Source: Notospermus geniculatus
Taxonomy: Eukaryota > Nemertea > Pilidiophora > Heteronemertea > Lineidae
Length of the DNA: 64,000 nt
Assembly (NCBI GenBank): GCA_002633025.1
Contig: NMRB01000585.1
Coordinates: 258,306-322,305, forward strand
Direction: 5' to 3'
Part shown: piece by piece, positions 27,201 through 39,200 of the stretch
How the letters are laid out: every line of letters begins with the position of its first letter
How positions within the stretch are numbered: position 1 is the stretch's first letter
Notes under the pieces: generated by a model
Database searches by the model: none
Seen by the model: the letters and a program-made list of their open reading frames with translations, nothing else
Told to the model about the DNA's origin: nothing
Made by a program: the position numbers and the translations under genes

Positions 27201-30200
27201 TGGCCCGTTCGCCAGTGGTTTAGTTACCCGGTTACCTGACGCAGCCATGCAGTTCGTCATGAGATTTTTATGTTGATGAGCGCCGTGCGAACTGGCTATG
27301 CGAACACTATAAGGCAACAAATTTTATCGAAATTTTACTGTTTATTGTGGTCAAATCACCCCAAGAATCAATAGGCTTCTGTGTAATAGGCATAAGAACC
27401 ATTCCTGACAGTTTCGCCGCGAAACATGTTGAATTTCGTCAGTTATCCTGCGGAATGCACCAGATTGGATGGAGAGATCGAGAGAAACTCAGTGAAAACA
27501 AGGAAGACCGCCCCATTGGGGTGGGGCGGTCTTAAATACGTTGGATCAATTTTTTCCACCCGCGCCCGCCTCCTATTCCGCGCCTGCAAACCCCTCTAGG
27601 CTGCTTTTCCACGAGGCGTTTGCGGGCGCGGAATAGGAGGCGGGCGCGGGTGGAAACAAGAGGCCCATGGGCCTGGACGCTTAGCTGACTTGTTTATGAT
27701 GTATGAAAGAAACTGTTCAACTGATGCACGATGGGAGTCAATGTGTTAGTTGAACCTCCATTTCATTAGCTTCAGTTTGATACCAAACATGACTACCTTG
27801 GCTCCACTGGTCTATAAGTAGGTCACTAGGTCATGGAAGTAGGTCAGTTCAAACATACACTTCATCAGCTTGAGTTTGATACCGAACATGACTACCTTGA
27901 CTTCACTGGTCTTTAAGTAGGTCACTAGGTCATGGAAGCAGGTCATTTCAAACCTACACTTTATTAGCTTTCATTTGATACCCTACATGACTACCTTGGC
28001 GCCACTGGTCTTTAAGTAGGTCACTAGGTCATAAAAATAGGTCAGTTCAAACCTACACTTGGGCTACAATCCTTGTTGAATCAAGGCAGGTATCTTATTA
28101 GACCCCTTGGTCTTTGGTGGGAAGGGGTTAACGCCACATGACTGACCTACAATCCTTGTTGAATCAGGATAGATACCTTATTAGACCCTTTGGTGTTTGG
28201 TGGGAAGGGGTTAACACCACATGATTGGCCTACAATCCTTGTTGAAGCAAGGTAGATCATTACACCCCTTGGTCTTTGGTGGGAAGGGGTTAACACCACA
28301 TGATTGACCTACAATCCTTGTTGAATCAAGATGGATCTTATTAGACCACTTGGTCTTTGGTGGGAAGGGGTTAACTCCCCATGACTGATCTACAATCCTT
28401 GTTGAATCAAGGTACTGTACGTGAAGTTGAATCAAGTTGAATCAAAGTACATGTATCTTAGACCCTTGGTCTTTGGTGGGAAGGGGTTAACACCACATGA
28501 CTGGCCTACAATTCTTGTTGAATAGAGATAGATATCTTATTAGACCCTTGGTCTTTGCTGGGAAGGGGTTAACACCACATGATTGGCCTACAATTCTTGT
28601 TGAATCAGGATAGATATCTTATTAGACACTTTGGTCTTTGGTGAGAAGGGGTTAACATTCTTATCAATGATGTTCTATGTACCTACCACCTAAGTTGAAA
28701 AAAGTGACTCGAAAAACCTGAAATCAGCGCATTTCCTGCAGTCTTTCCCGACAAAGGAAATGAACTGACCACTGAGAGATGGTGTCCACACGCAAGACGG
28801 AACAGCCACAGTCACTAGTGACGTCACGGAGTACCTTAGCACACCAGATTTGGCTGATTTTGCCATTGTCTCTGCAGATATGGCGGACTACTTTTCATCC
28901 ACACCAACAATCCTAAACGGCAGGTGTCAGGTATGTAGGCCTATGTTTTGTTGACATCGGAATTGACCCAGTTGCTCTGCAATAAGACTGCTGTGAAAAT
29001 AAACCAAATCGAGTCGAGGACAAACTTTGTAACAGACTCTTTATTGATATTTATTTTGAACTATATCAACAACTGGTCGTGATTCGGTCCAAACGTCAGA
29101 CTGGGAGTTGAAAATGTTCAATGGATAGCCAAGGCCTACAGACTTAACAGAATTCTCTCAATAAACTGCCCATACGTGACTCATGTCGCTAAATCACCAC
29201 GCAAACGTACCTACCGATGTGTATTACATGAACAAGCATAGCAAGTATCATGATTATGTATGTTGACAGCCCAGTGCAGCAGAGCTGGATGATCGGGTAG
29301 ATGGAATCTCAACAGTGACGTCATCGGGCGGTAAATTTAAACGTAGCCATTTCGTTTTTTGCTTATAACGCCACCTGATGGGCGAAAAAAATAACAATTT
29401 TGATAGGAAATTAAATCTTTGTGGATATGCAATGTATCTGCACCAGTGTGAATGCATCACCTGGTCACATTTCAGAGATAGCCATTTTTGGTTTTTTTGC
29501 CATCACGCGCTTAAAATAGGTCAAATGGCAGAAATTACTGTGGTGAATTATACATTCACCTAAGGTCTACCTCTGAGGTAAATTTGACTTTGATCGTACG
29601 AGCGGTTACAAAACGTGCCATGNTATTCGTGGTGACATTTTGATTTCGCTAATTTCGCAAGAATTTTTACATTTTTACATGTGAAAATATTTGCGTATAC
29701 GGTAGTCATATATGCCACCAGCATGAGCAGGCAGAAAAAGGCCCTATTTTGCTATACTTACGAAAGCATAATATTTCAGTCCTGGAGTGAAGTAGGTGGA
29801 AGTGAAATCACGCTTTTCCAACTTGAAATCTCGGGCATAGACTTTGAGATCCACCGTGTTGTTCAACTTGTCATTAGTGAATAATTCTGTCATTTCGGCA
29901 AAAACCTTCACCACAGCAACATTCAACTTTCCAATCTGAACCACGACAGTCCCTTTGCCATCAACCAATTTCAATGTCTGACAAATTGAAGAAATTAATT
30001 ATTACTGTAGACATCATATTTAAACAAGAAAGGGACATCAGATCAATGTCAATGGTTTCCAATGTTTCATTGGGAGGCTCAACTTGGTATAGGAGTTGCT
30101 TCCAGGCCAATTTCTAATTTCCTGTTAAAATCAAGAACGGATTTTCAAATTTGACCTCGAACTCCGTTTTCTTCCTTTGCTTAGCACATTGACTGCCGGC

Positions 30201-33200
30201 TACGATTATACTCGTTGTCACGGATCTCCTCATAAAGCATTTTCTGTTGATGTTGATAAGCTCGGCAATGACGAAGAGCCTTCCAATGATCATACTGGCA
30301 GCGGGGATTGACCAGATGTATGGGAACACGCTAGAGGGCGTACAGCTATAACTTGTAGTTGGCAATATGAAATAACTTGAAATAGGCCTGAGGAGGGTCA
30401 TGGCAGTGGCGGATGATAATGATATTTTGGCCATGGCAGCGAACGTGTTAATCAGTTCATTTGTTTCTTCTTACTTACAAATTTTTCTTCCTTGTCTTTC
30501 AAGTTTCTTGACCACCAACTTGAATGTTCGTATTGTTGTTGTTTTACTGTCAGCTCAACAGTACCAGGTACAGTCCCACCAAAAGTGTACCTGCAAGATG
30601 ACACCATCATTTACCACAGGAGTAAGCGATACAAAAAATACTCTAGTTTCACCGATTTAAGACCACTTCCAGGTATTCAAGCTCCACCCACTTAGGCCTA
30701 GATAGTCAGTGTTTCTGCCAGAGGTACGCAGTGAGTACCCTCAAAGGAACAGAAAAGGGCCGTTTTCTTAATTTCATGGGGTTTTTTGCTGATTTTGAAG
30801 AACTGCATACCCTCAAAAATATTTCTGGCAGAAACCCTGATAGTTGGGTAAGCGACACCAAGTCCTCAGTATTAAAGAATGGGTTTATGTTCAGGGCCTA
30901 TGAGGTGTCGATCTCATACAACGTTTACAAGCGTCTGCACTTCAATTGACCGTGTGATGTGGTTTTTTAAGCACAGTGCAAAACGTAGGCCTAGACATAC
31001 AATTAAGGATGTGGAAAAGTCACTGAGCAAGTGATCATTTTGTAACTTTGTCGACCACTGTCAAATCAACTTCTCACTGCCAGTGAGGAGACCAATCAGC
31101 TAGAAAGGACACAGAGGCCTGTTCGAATGCATACTGTACGGTAGGGGGTCCCTCCAGGTTAACGAAGAGGAGTATAAGTGTGAAGTTGAGTAGGATAGGG
31201 TGCGTGTAGTGGGGTGATTCGCCAAAGTTAATGAAGCGGTCTTAAATCGATGAAACTATAGTATTTACAACAATACTTCTTTATACTCGTTGCCCTAGGG
31301 TTCATAGGGTTGAATGTAGTTTTAGTAACGTATACATTGTACTGAAATTTAGAAAGGCTGAAATTTATACCTGACAAGAACTCGAAGGTAGAACATGGGT
31401 AGATACTGACACTTGTAATTTATTTCTCACTGGCGGATATACGCAACCCTAAGGCTTCGATTACATAGAGGTATACGGTACTCGTCAACCACCCTTATCG
31501 TATATCGTATAGAATGTCCGTGACGGAGGAAACTAGACTTACAGAACTTTCACCACTATCGGAACTTTTGTCCCCAAAAGGGCATATGGCTGGGTCTCTA
31601 TCTTCACTTCAAATCGTGGAAGCACTGAAAAATGAAATGGTCCATGGACCATGTGCTCACCCGTTTGGACATAATAGTGTACTGTAATGACAGAGAGAGG
31701 CAGTTATATGAGCAATCTGGGTAAGTCATTCCCAAGTTGTAGGACTTCAATGATTTTCAGTTTATGCCACCTGGTGGCCATATTGGATGTCCAATTGGGC
31801 CAAAACTTCACATGCACATAAAGGTCATCTAGAGGGAGCCACATAGCACATTTGAGTGCTCTGGGTCAAGTCGTTCCTGAGTTATAGCACATTTGATGAT
31901 TTTCGGGTTACGCCACCTGGCGGCCATATTGGAAGGTTAATCAGGCCGAAATTTGTCGTGCTGGTAAGGCCAGACTTTTTTTATAAGTTGGTTCGCGGAT
32001 CCGCCGCCAGGGAAAAGGTTGTGAACAAGAAAAAAATAAAATCACTTTTTTTCACAGTTCTCAGGTCCGCCGCCCCGAAATATGCCAAAATGAAAAAAAA
32101 AAAAATTTTATTTTTATTTTTATTTTTTTCCCGCCCGCCGCGTAGTGGCCCGCCGCGCAGTAACGATCCTGGCGGTGGATGGTGGATCGAGAACCAATCT
32201 ACCTAAGTAGGCCCTTGGCTTTGTGATCGTGAAAGAAGATCGAGGAAGGGCAGACCTGGCTGCATTATCAATGGGCATCCTGCGACAGAGGCCAGCACAC
32301 AGTAGTCAGGTCCTATACAATGGATGCCTTTTGTGGGGGAAATTGATCAGGACCTGAATGTTCCTTTCAATTCAATACTAGTAGTTCTAACCACTAGTGA
32401 CACCTATGAGGTAGTGAGTAGGGTTCCTCTAGGCCCTAGTGTTGTGTTCAAATGTCAGTCGGATAGGCCTATGGGGAAAATGCATCGAAGTNCCCCCCCC
32501 CCCCAGATCTCTGCGAATCCTTCGCCCTCCACTCCAGACTCAATTTATTTTGCCCCAGGCCATAAAAAGCTAGCTCCGCCCTTAATCCCTTCATAGTTTC
32601 GTCACTTTCGAGTAAGGCCTACTATCTTCCTTTTTCGTGCAAAGTCTCCGACATCGACGGATCCACCTCAGCTACTGCTCGGTCTGTGAAATTTACACTA
32701 CGCGATGCACAGCGTGCTGCCATACAGCCGTCAGTAACGCGCAGCGGCCTGCGGCGACTCGAAATGCGATTTTGTGGTACTTATTCTCAATTATTGGGCT
32801 TTATGGGGGGAGGCAATGACGCAATATGGGCAACTGTACATGTTAAAATAATATCAGTGTGAGTTTTCGAAATGGATCGAACCAATAAATATTAAATTCG
32901 GGACGTCCGAGCGGCCGATGGCGATGCGCGATAGGCCTCGCCTGCCTGCCGTCGGCATTTTTGCTCCCCTACCACGGCATCGCCGTAGGCCTATTCATAG
33001 ACTTTTGCGCCTTTTACTATTAAGAAAACTGAAGAAACTTATTCCTCTGATCCCCGAGTGGCTCTTGCACCCGGTCACTGCACAATAAACCATGACTCAA
33101 TAAAAAAATCGAGGAAAAAAGTGAGGACGTAGATGCCGATCGCAGAGTGCGAAGTGCCAATCAGCTGGCGAACGTCAACAAACAAAAGAACAACGCTGCC

Positions 33201-36200
33201 GAAAAAAGTACGTGTGACGTCACTCGATTCGGGGATTCCCAGTTTTCACGACGTTACGCGATGAAAAAACGAACTTCCCCGAAGGAGCAATGAATGTAGT
33301 TTAACCCGATATCTTCTACATACGTGTATGTCATATCAGAAAGGCCGTGTTAATTTGAACATGGTGCTGTTGTGACTCCGAAAAAGTATTTATTAAGCGA
33401 GGAAAGCATTTGGGGTTTCGGGTCCGCTTTAAGGTCAACCTTAACGTTAAGGAACGTTCTAAAATACAACCCTATCTATTTTTGGTATGGTGAATGAATG
33501 AATTTGTGTGGCGGTCTACAAAAACCCGGCGGATTTCGCATTTGAGGAATGTGTTAATGGCCTTGCTGAACCTGCACATTTCAATAGCTGACATGTACTA
33601 CGGAACAGGTAAACAGTAGCAGATCAATGCACAGGCAATCTGACACCCCTTGTTGATCATTCCGTAACATCCGCTGGGTTTTCCTAGACGCCATACACAC
33701 GATCTGGAATTTCAATCGCCAATCGACGAAGGTCTGCATACCACTATTAAATCAATATGTTTGTAAGTTGTATTATTCAGTTGTATTATGAAAGACACAC
33801 ATTTGACGCCCTGAGGGCCAAGATGTACCACTTTTACTTTTGTTCAAAAAAGTTTTCTAGCATAACATTAACATACCTTGACGGTGATAACCATTGTCTT
33901 TAGAACAGGCATCAGGTTAGAATTGGTTGCAAATACTCGGACTTGCACTGAAAATCAATGAGACCCACAACATCTAAGATATCGAACATGAAGACCTCAA
34001 AGTACCTGGAACCGTATGTGATATTGCAAACAATAAGTACAAGGGCGTGGGCTGGTCTGAGCCCGGGAGGTGCAAATTTTTGTGAAAGCAGAACTCCTCC
34101 TGTAGCTTAGGCATGAAATTTCACAGTATGGTGAAGAGTAACAAAGGTGTGCTCCAGAGGGGGGTCTGGGGGCCTCCCCCAGAAAATGTTGGAATCTAGA
34201 AGTAGAATGCTCCGAGACGTGATTTCAGTGCTATTTTTAGCCAAAATTTACATGATTACAAGGTTGGTTTTCTTCTGCTTCCCCAGAGCGGAACTATTTT
34301 ACTGCTGTGGGGAGGTGCACGTGCACCCCCCCCCCCCCCNNCCCCCCCCCCCCAGCGTACGCCCCTGAAGTACACATATTCAGCTCATGTCTTCTGCACC
34401 CATGTTGTTCATCCTGTCTGCACGAAAAAGGAGCCTGTAGCCAGACCTAGTAAGGACAGGAGTGGGTTGGAGGCAACATTTCTGAGCATTGTCTTGAGAA
34501 ATTGTACGGCACAGAGTGATTCTTAAAGAAAAACATCGTCTTCACCCAGATACCTACAAGTATCCAATGGCTTGTATTTGGCCTTGTCCGTCTGTATGAA
34601 GATTGATAAAGACTTGGTGTCCAGATCGAGGGCAGTGGAGTTGGTGACGGAAAGACCACCAGTGAGCACCACCTTTAGCTTGATATCGTTAACCTTCAGA
34701 TCAGTTGGAACCTGAAAAAGAAAATTCCCAATGGTTGGCATACATTCTCAATTCAGGGAACTTCCATGTGTTATACAGTCGCACGCAGATTTAGGGGGTG
34801 CAGCGGGCACGCCTCCCTTATGGCGGCAGAGTGGTGTTTTTTGTGCCTCAGATGCCTGGAAAATGCATATCTGGCATCCCATTTTTGAAAATTTTCTGGG
34901 GGGCCATCCCCCTTTCTGGAAATCCTGGATCCGCCCTTGTCATTCTAGGCGAACTGGAAAAATCAGTATGTTATTTTGATGATTTCCATGAAAAAAAAAT
35001 CGAATATAACCCTACCAAAGTACCAGCATTCTCGCTCCTTTTGAAGTGCATGTGTGATTCCACGAAGGGTTTCATCTATATTATAATTGACGGTGGCACA
35101 TTAACTTCGAACACGAACTCCTCCGTGGTTTCTCATCGAAATGGCACCATTTTCACAGAAAGTGTTGAGAATGACATGGGGATGGCCCTTAAGCGGGTGG
35201 CATTACATTTTTTTACCCTTAAGCGAATAAAATGCACGAAGAAACTTCCAATGATATGCAATGCCCTCTAGCCTGGTTCCGCTGGCCACCGACGGAACCA
35301 GGTATAATGCATTGTCTTCAACCAGACAGGGTGATCAGAAAATAGGAACTTCAACACATAAAAACTGCTGCCATCTGCTTCCCATAGGCCTAGATTATTG
35401 TCCGAGGAGTTGGCCCCCTCTAAACATATTCCCCCACACAGAGACGCCCAGCAAAATGCCATCCTCTGGCCACATGCATCCTGTGAATGTGCTCGCCACG
35501 GGTACCATGCTAGTTCCCATAAAGGTAAGGATACATATCAATTATGACAGATTTTAAAAGCATTCCATGGCATGGTTCCTGCAGCTTTTTGGTGAGCAAA
35601 ATTAAGGCCTTTTTAAGGCTTTGTAAGGCCAATCCGGGAAAAAATGAAGGCCAAGTTGTCAGGAGTTTTAATGTGGGTTTTGCAATATTAACGCAGGAGA
35701 ATGTTGTAAAGAACACATAAAGGTAAGCGCTGAGGGCGGGATCCCGATTTTGACGACTGGGCGGTTTTCAACTGATATGAATAAAAACGTCGTTAGGAAG
35801 GGGAAACGGTTTAATGAAAATTCAAAACTGAAGCTACATCAAATTTAAGGCCTTTTTAAGGCCACTGAGTGAAAAAATGCTATATTTAAGGCTTTTTAAG
35901 GCCTTAATTCTGAAAAACAAAAATTCCTGACTTTTAATGCTTTTTAAGGATCCGCGGGAGCCCTGCATGGGTCGATACTCACATTGGTTATTGTAATCTC
36001 CTTGGACTCGCCTGAAAAATAACGACAAAATCATTAACAACATCATCATATTTTTAAAATAAATTTGAAGTGCCTGTCACATCGATACTATACACAACTG
36101 CAGAAGCAGGCAAACTGCTGACTTATTTTAGATTTGAATGCAAATACAGTGTATCTCTTAAAGTGATGTTTTAAAATGGTGTTTTCAAGAATAAAGGATA

Positions 36201-39200
36201 AATACACACTGAGCTAACGTAGACAACATTGGGAGAGAACATTGCACTGCACTGTAAAAACCTTTACAACTTTTACTAGTATCATGGTATTTGGTACCGG
36301 TACACAAGTAAATTGGACTTTAGTTTAGATCACATCTTCAAGATGGCAGCACCACTGCAAGTTTACTGCTGAAGACACTCTATCTAACGGCTGAGTAATT
36401 ATACTCTCATAAATTGTCCAAGACACGCACAGGTTATCATTATGGTTTCCGATCTCAAGATCGGAAACCATATAGTGTTTGGTCGTGGTGTCTGTCTGTG
36501 TGTGTGCAGGCCTTTATATTCCCCCAAATTAACGACGTTTAACGTCGGAGCCCAAATTAAGGGCACCCAAATTTGAGTCTTGTTTTACATTTAAATGGGA
36601 ATCTTAGATGCCTGGAAATGGCGTCTTTTATCCTCGATTTTCAAAAAATTTTCTAACGAGGGGTGTACACCCTCTCGCGATTCCCCCGATCACGCCTTCG
36701 GCGCTCTGATGGGTCCCAATACCACCGTAAACAGAAATAGCCCAAATTAGGGAATATAAAGGCCTGGTGTGTGTGTGTGTCTGTGTGTGTGTGTGTGTGT
36801 GTGTCTGTCTGTCTGTCTGTCTGTTCAGTCTGGCACACCTGTAACTTTGTTCCTGCAAGAGCTACAGACCTGGAAATGTGACCTACCCCCAGGTTTCATG
36901 ACCTGAGCTACAAGATGGAATGAAAATTTCCAGTCTCCGATACCTGGTTCATGGTGAAATTGACATATCAAAAGTTGAGATTTTGTCTGTCACACTTTTG
37001 TTTCTTGAATAACTTGTCTCCGACGGCAGGTAGAGCACTAGCAACAAGTTCCTTCCCTATGTTTATGGCCCTTGGCAAGATACTGGCATCAACAAATTTA
37101 TTCTCCAGTGTCAGCATCATAATGATATTGATATATCAAATTTGATATTTTGACATATCGGGAGATCTGCCACAGTAAGTGACTTGAAACTGGTATCACA
37201 ACATCACAGCTCATCCACGGATGTTATTGCAACTGAAATTTTCAGTTTGCACCTGCTCGGTCGCATGATATTTGCTGATATCGTGGTGAGATTTGATATT
37301 CAAATTTGATAACATGACATAAGTCAGAATCTGGTGATGGTAGAGACCTAAAACCTTCACCTACACCTAGGTTATCAAGGATGAGCTTTCAGATTACGCA
37401 ATGACCTTGAAGGTCAGAGGTCAAGGTCAAGGTCAAACAGTTCTTAAGCGCAAATCTCCTCGGAATTTCAGGAAAAAACGAATTAGAAGCCTGAATTTAC
37501 CATCCCCGATAGGTTTAATCAGGGATCCTGTCCCAGTTATGCAATACTTCTCAAGGTCAGAGGTCAAGGTCACAGCCAACCATCACAAATAACATGAGAC
37601 AGAACCTGGTGATGGTGGAAGCCTAAAACCTTCATCTACACCTAGGTTATCAAGGATGAGCTTTCAGATTACACAATGACCTTGAAGGTCAGAGGTCAAG
37701 GTCAAGGTCAAACAGTTCTAAAGTGCAAATCTACTCAGAATTTCAGGGGAAAACTAATTAGAAGCCTGCATTAACCATCCCCTATTTGTTTAATCAAGGA
37801 TCCCTGTTCCAGTTACGCAATACTTCTCAAGGTCAGAGGTCAAGGTCACAGGTAACTAGCTCTAGAGTAATAAACTTATCATTGGAAACCATAGACATCG
37901 CTCCGATGTCCTGCTCTTGTTGTGTACGTGATGAATTTTATTTGTATCTATCTTTATGGTACAATGGTTCCTAATTCAGTGGACCGTTCTTATCATTACT
38001 GTTAGGCCGGGTTTACATCGGATGACACGCGACACGAACACGAAGGCGAACAATGGCTTCACAAAGGATTCATCCCCATGACACCTTTGTTCGCCTGCGT
38101 GTTCGTGTCGCGTGTCATCCGATGTAAACTCAGCCTTAGCCACTTGATCTGACATCATTATGAGTTTGTTACATTGTGTAAGTATCTTTAATGAGATTTC
38201 TGCAGGCGTCTAGGCCTTATACTAAATTGTAAGTCACCATTCAGTCACTTTAGAATTTATGTATTTAGATAAAAATGACTATTATATATTCTTAAACTTC
38301 TAAAATAGTCAATATCTTTGTGGTTAACTCTTTCAGCCAGGCGATTTTTCCGCCGCAACTCCCAGATCCTAGGCGATTTTGTTCAGAAGAAAAAAAAATT
38401 CAAGATTTTTTAAAAGAAACTTTGCCAATCTTATTTTGTAGAAAATAGGGTTTAGGGGTGGACGGACATATATTCGTCCATAGGATTTGAGAATGATTTT
38501 GGCAAACGGATATATCCGTCCATAGGGCTGAAAGAGTTAATATCGAATGGAATTTCAGGTGTGGGGCAACCGGTAAATCGGGATGGTTATTTCATTGAAT
38601 TAGCATAATTTCTGTCATAATTTCTAAATGCATTTTGCAGATAATTTCAGATATTAATGTACCTTACTGACTCAAGAGCAAGTCACAAATTTACATACCA
38701 TTACCAATGTTGGACACCGTCTTTTCTGCGTTGGGGAATTTCGTCCCTTTTGCATTCGTGAGGGAGGCTGCCACGTTGACACCAGATGCTCCGGAGATGG
38801 AAACCGTCAGCTTGTAATCTTGACCTTGCCGGATTGATTTGGGGCTGATGACACTGTACCCTCTGCAAGATAAGAGTGATTTCTGAAGTGGAAATTGGCC
38901 CCTCAAGAACCAACGGTATTATGTGGAAGAACTTCTTTTGTCATTGATATGGGCCCTTTGAAAATTGATCAAAGGGCAGCTACGCTTCAAAATCCACAGA
39001 AGTCAAACCTTTCGTCGATGAATTCAATATTTGAGATTTTCTTCAATGAACTTCAGCTGATACTTAGGCCACACTTTTTTTATTTATTGGATTACGGATC
39101 CCCCCTCCCAGGTTTTTTGAAAATGTTGAAGAAAAAATATTCCCGATGGTCTATTTTGTGTTCTTGTTTTTTTCCCGCCGACCACTAGGTGCAACGTAAA

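Larger units (their letters stand above)
29624..31857. repeat. Block B of TEP exons 9-11
   Basis: Second copy of 16347-18346. It differs by small indels, about 240 bp extra near 30180-30445 and one MITE insertion at 30707-30839. Confidence 0.88.

Noticed and set aside
27076-27276. Plus-strand ORF with a Cys-containing short peptide (alternative frame starting [11 protein letters not shown])
   Set aside because: Considered as a THAP-like zinc finger start, but spacing and downstream residues do not fit and the frame stops after 34 codons.
34798-35271. 157-codon plus-strand ORF
   Set aside because: Overlaps a dispersed repeat shared with 43.4 kb, where the frame is broken.
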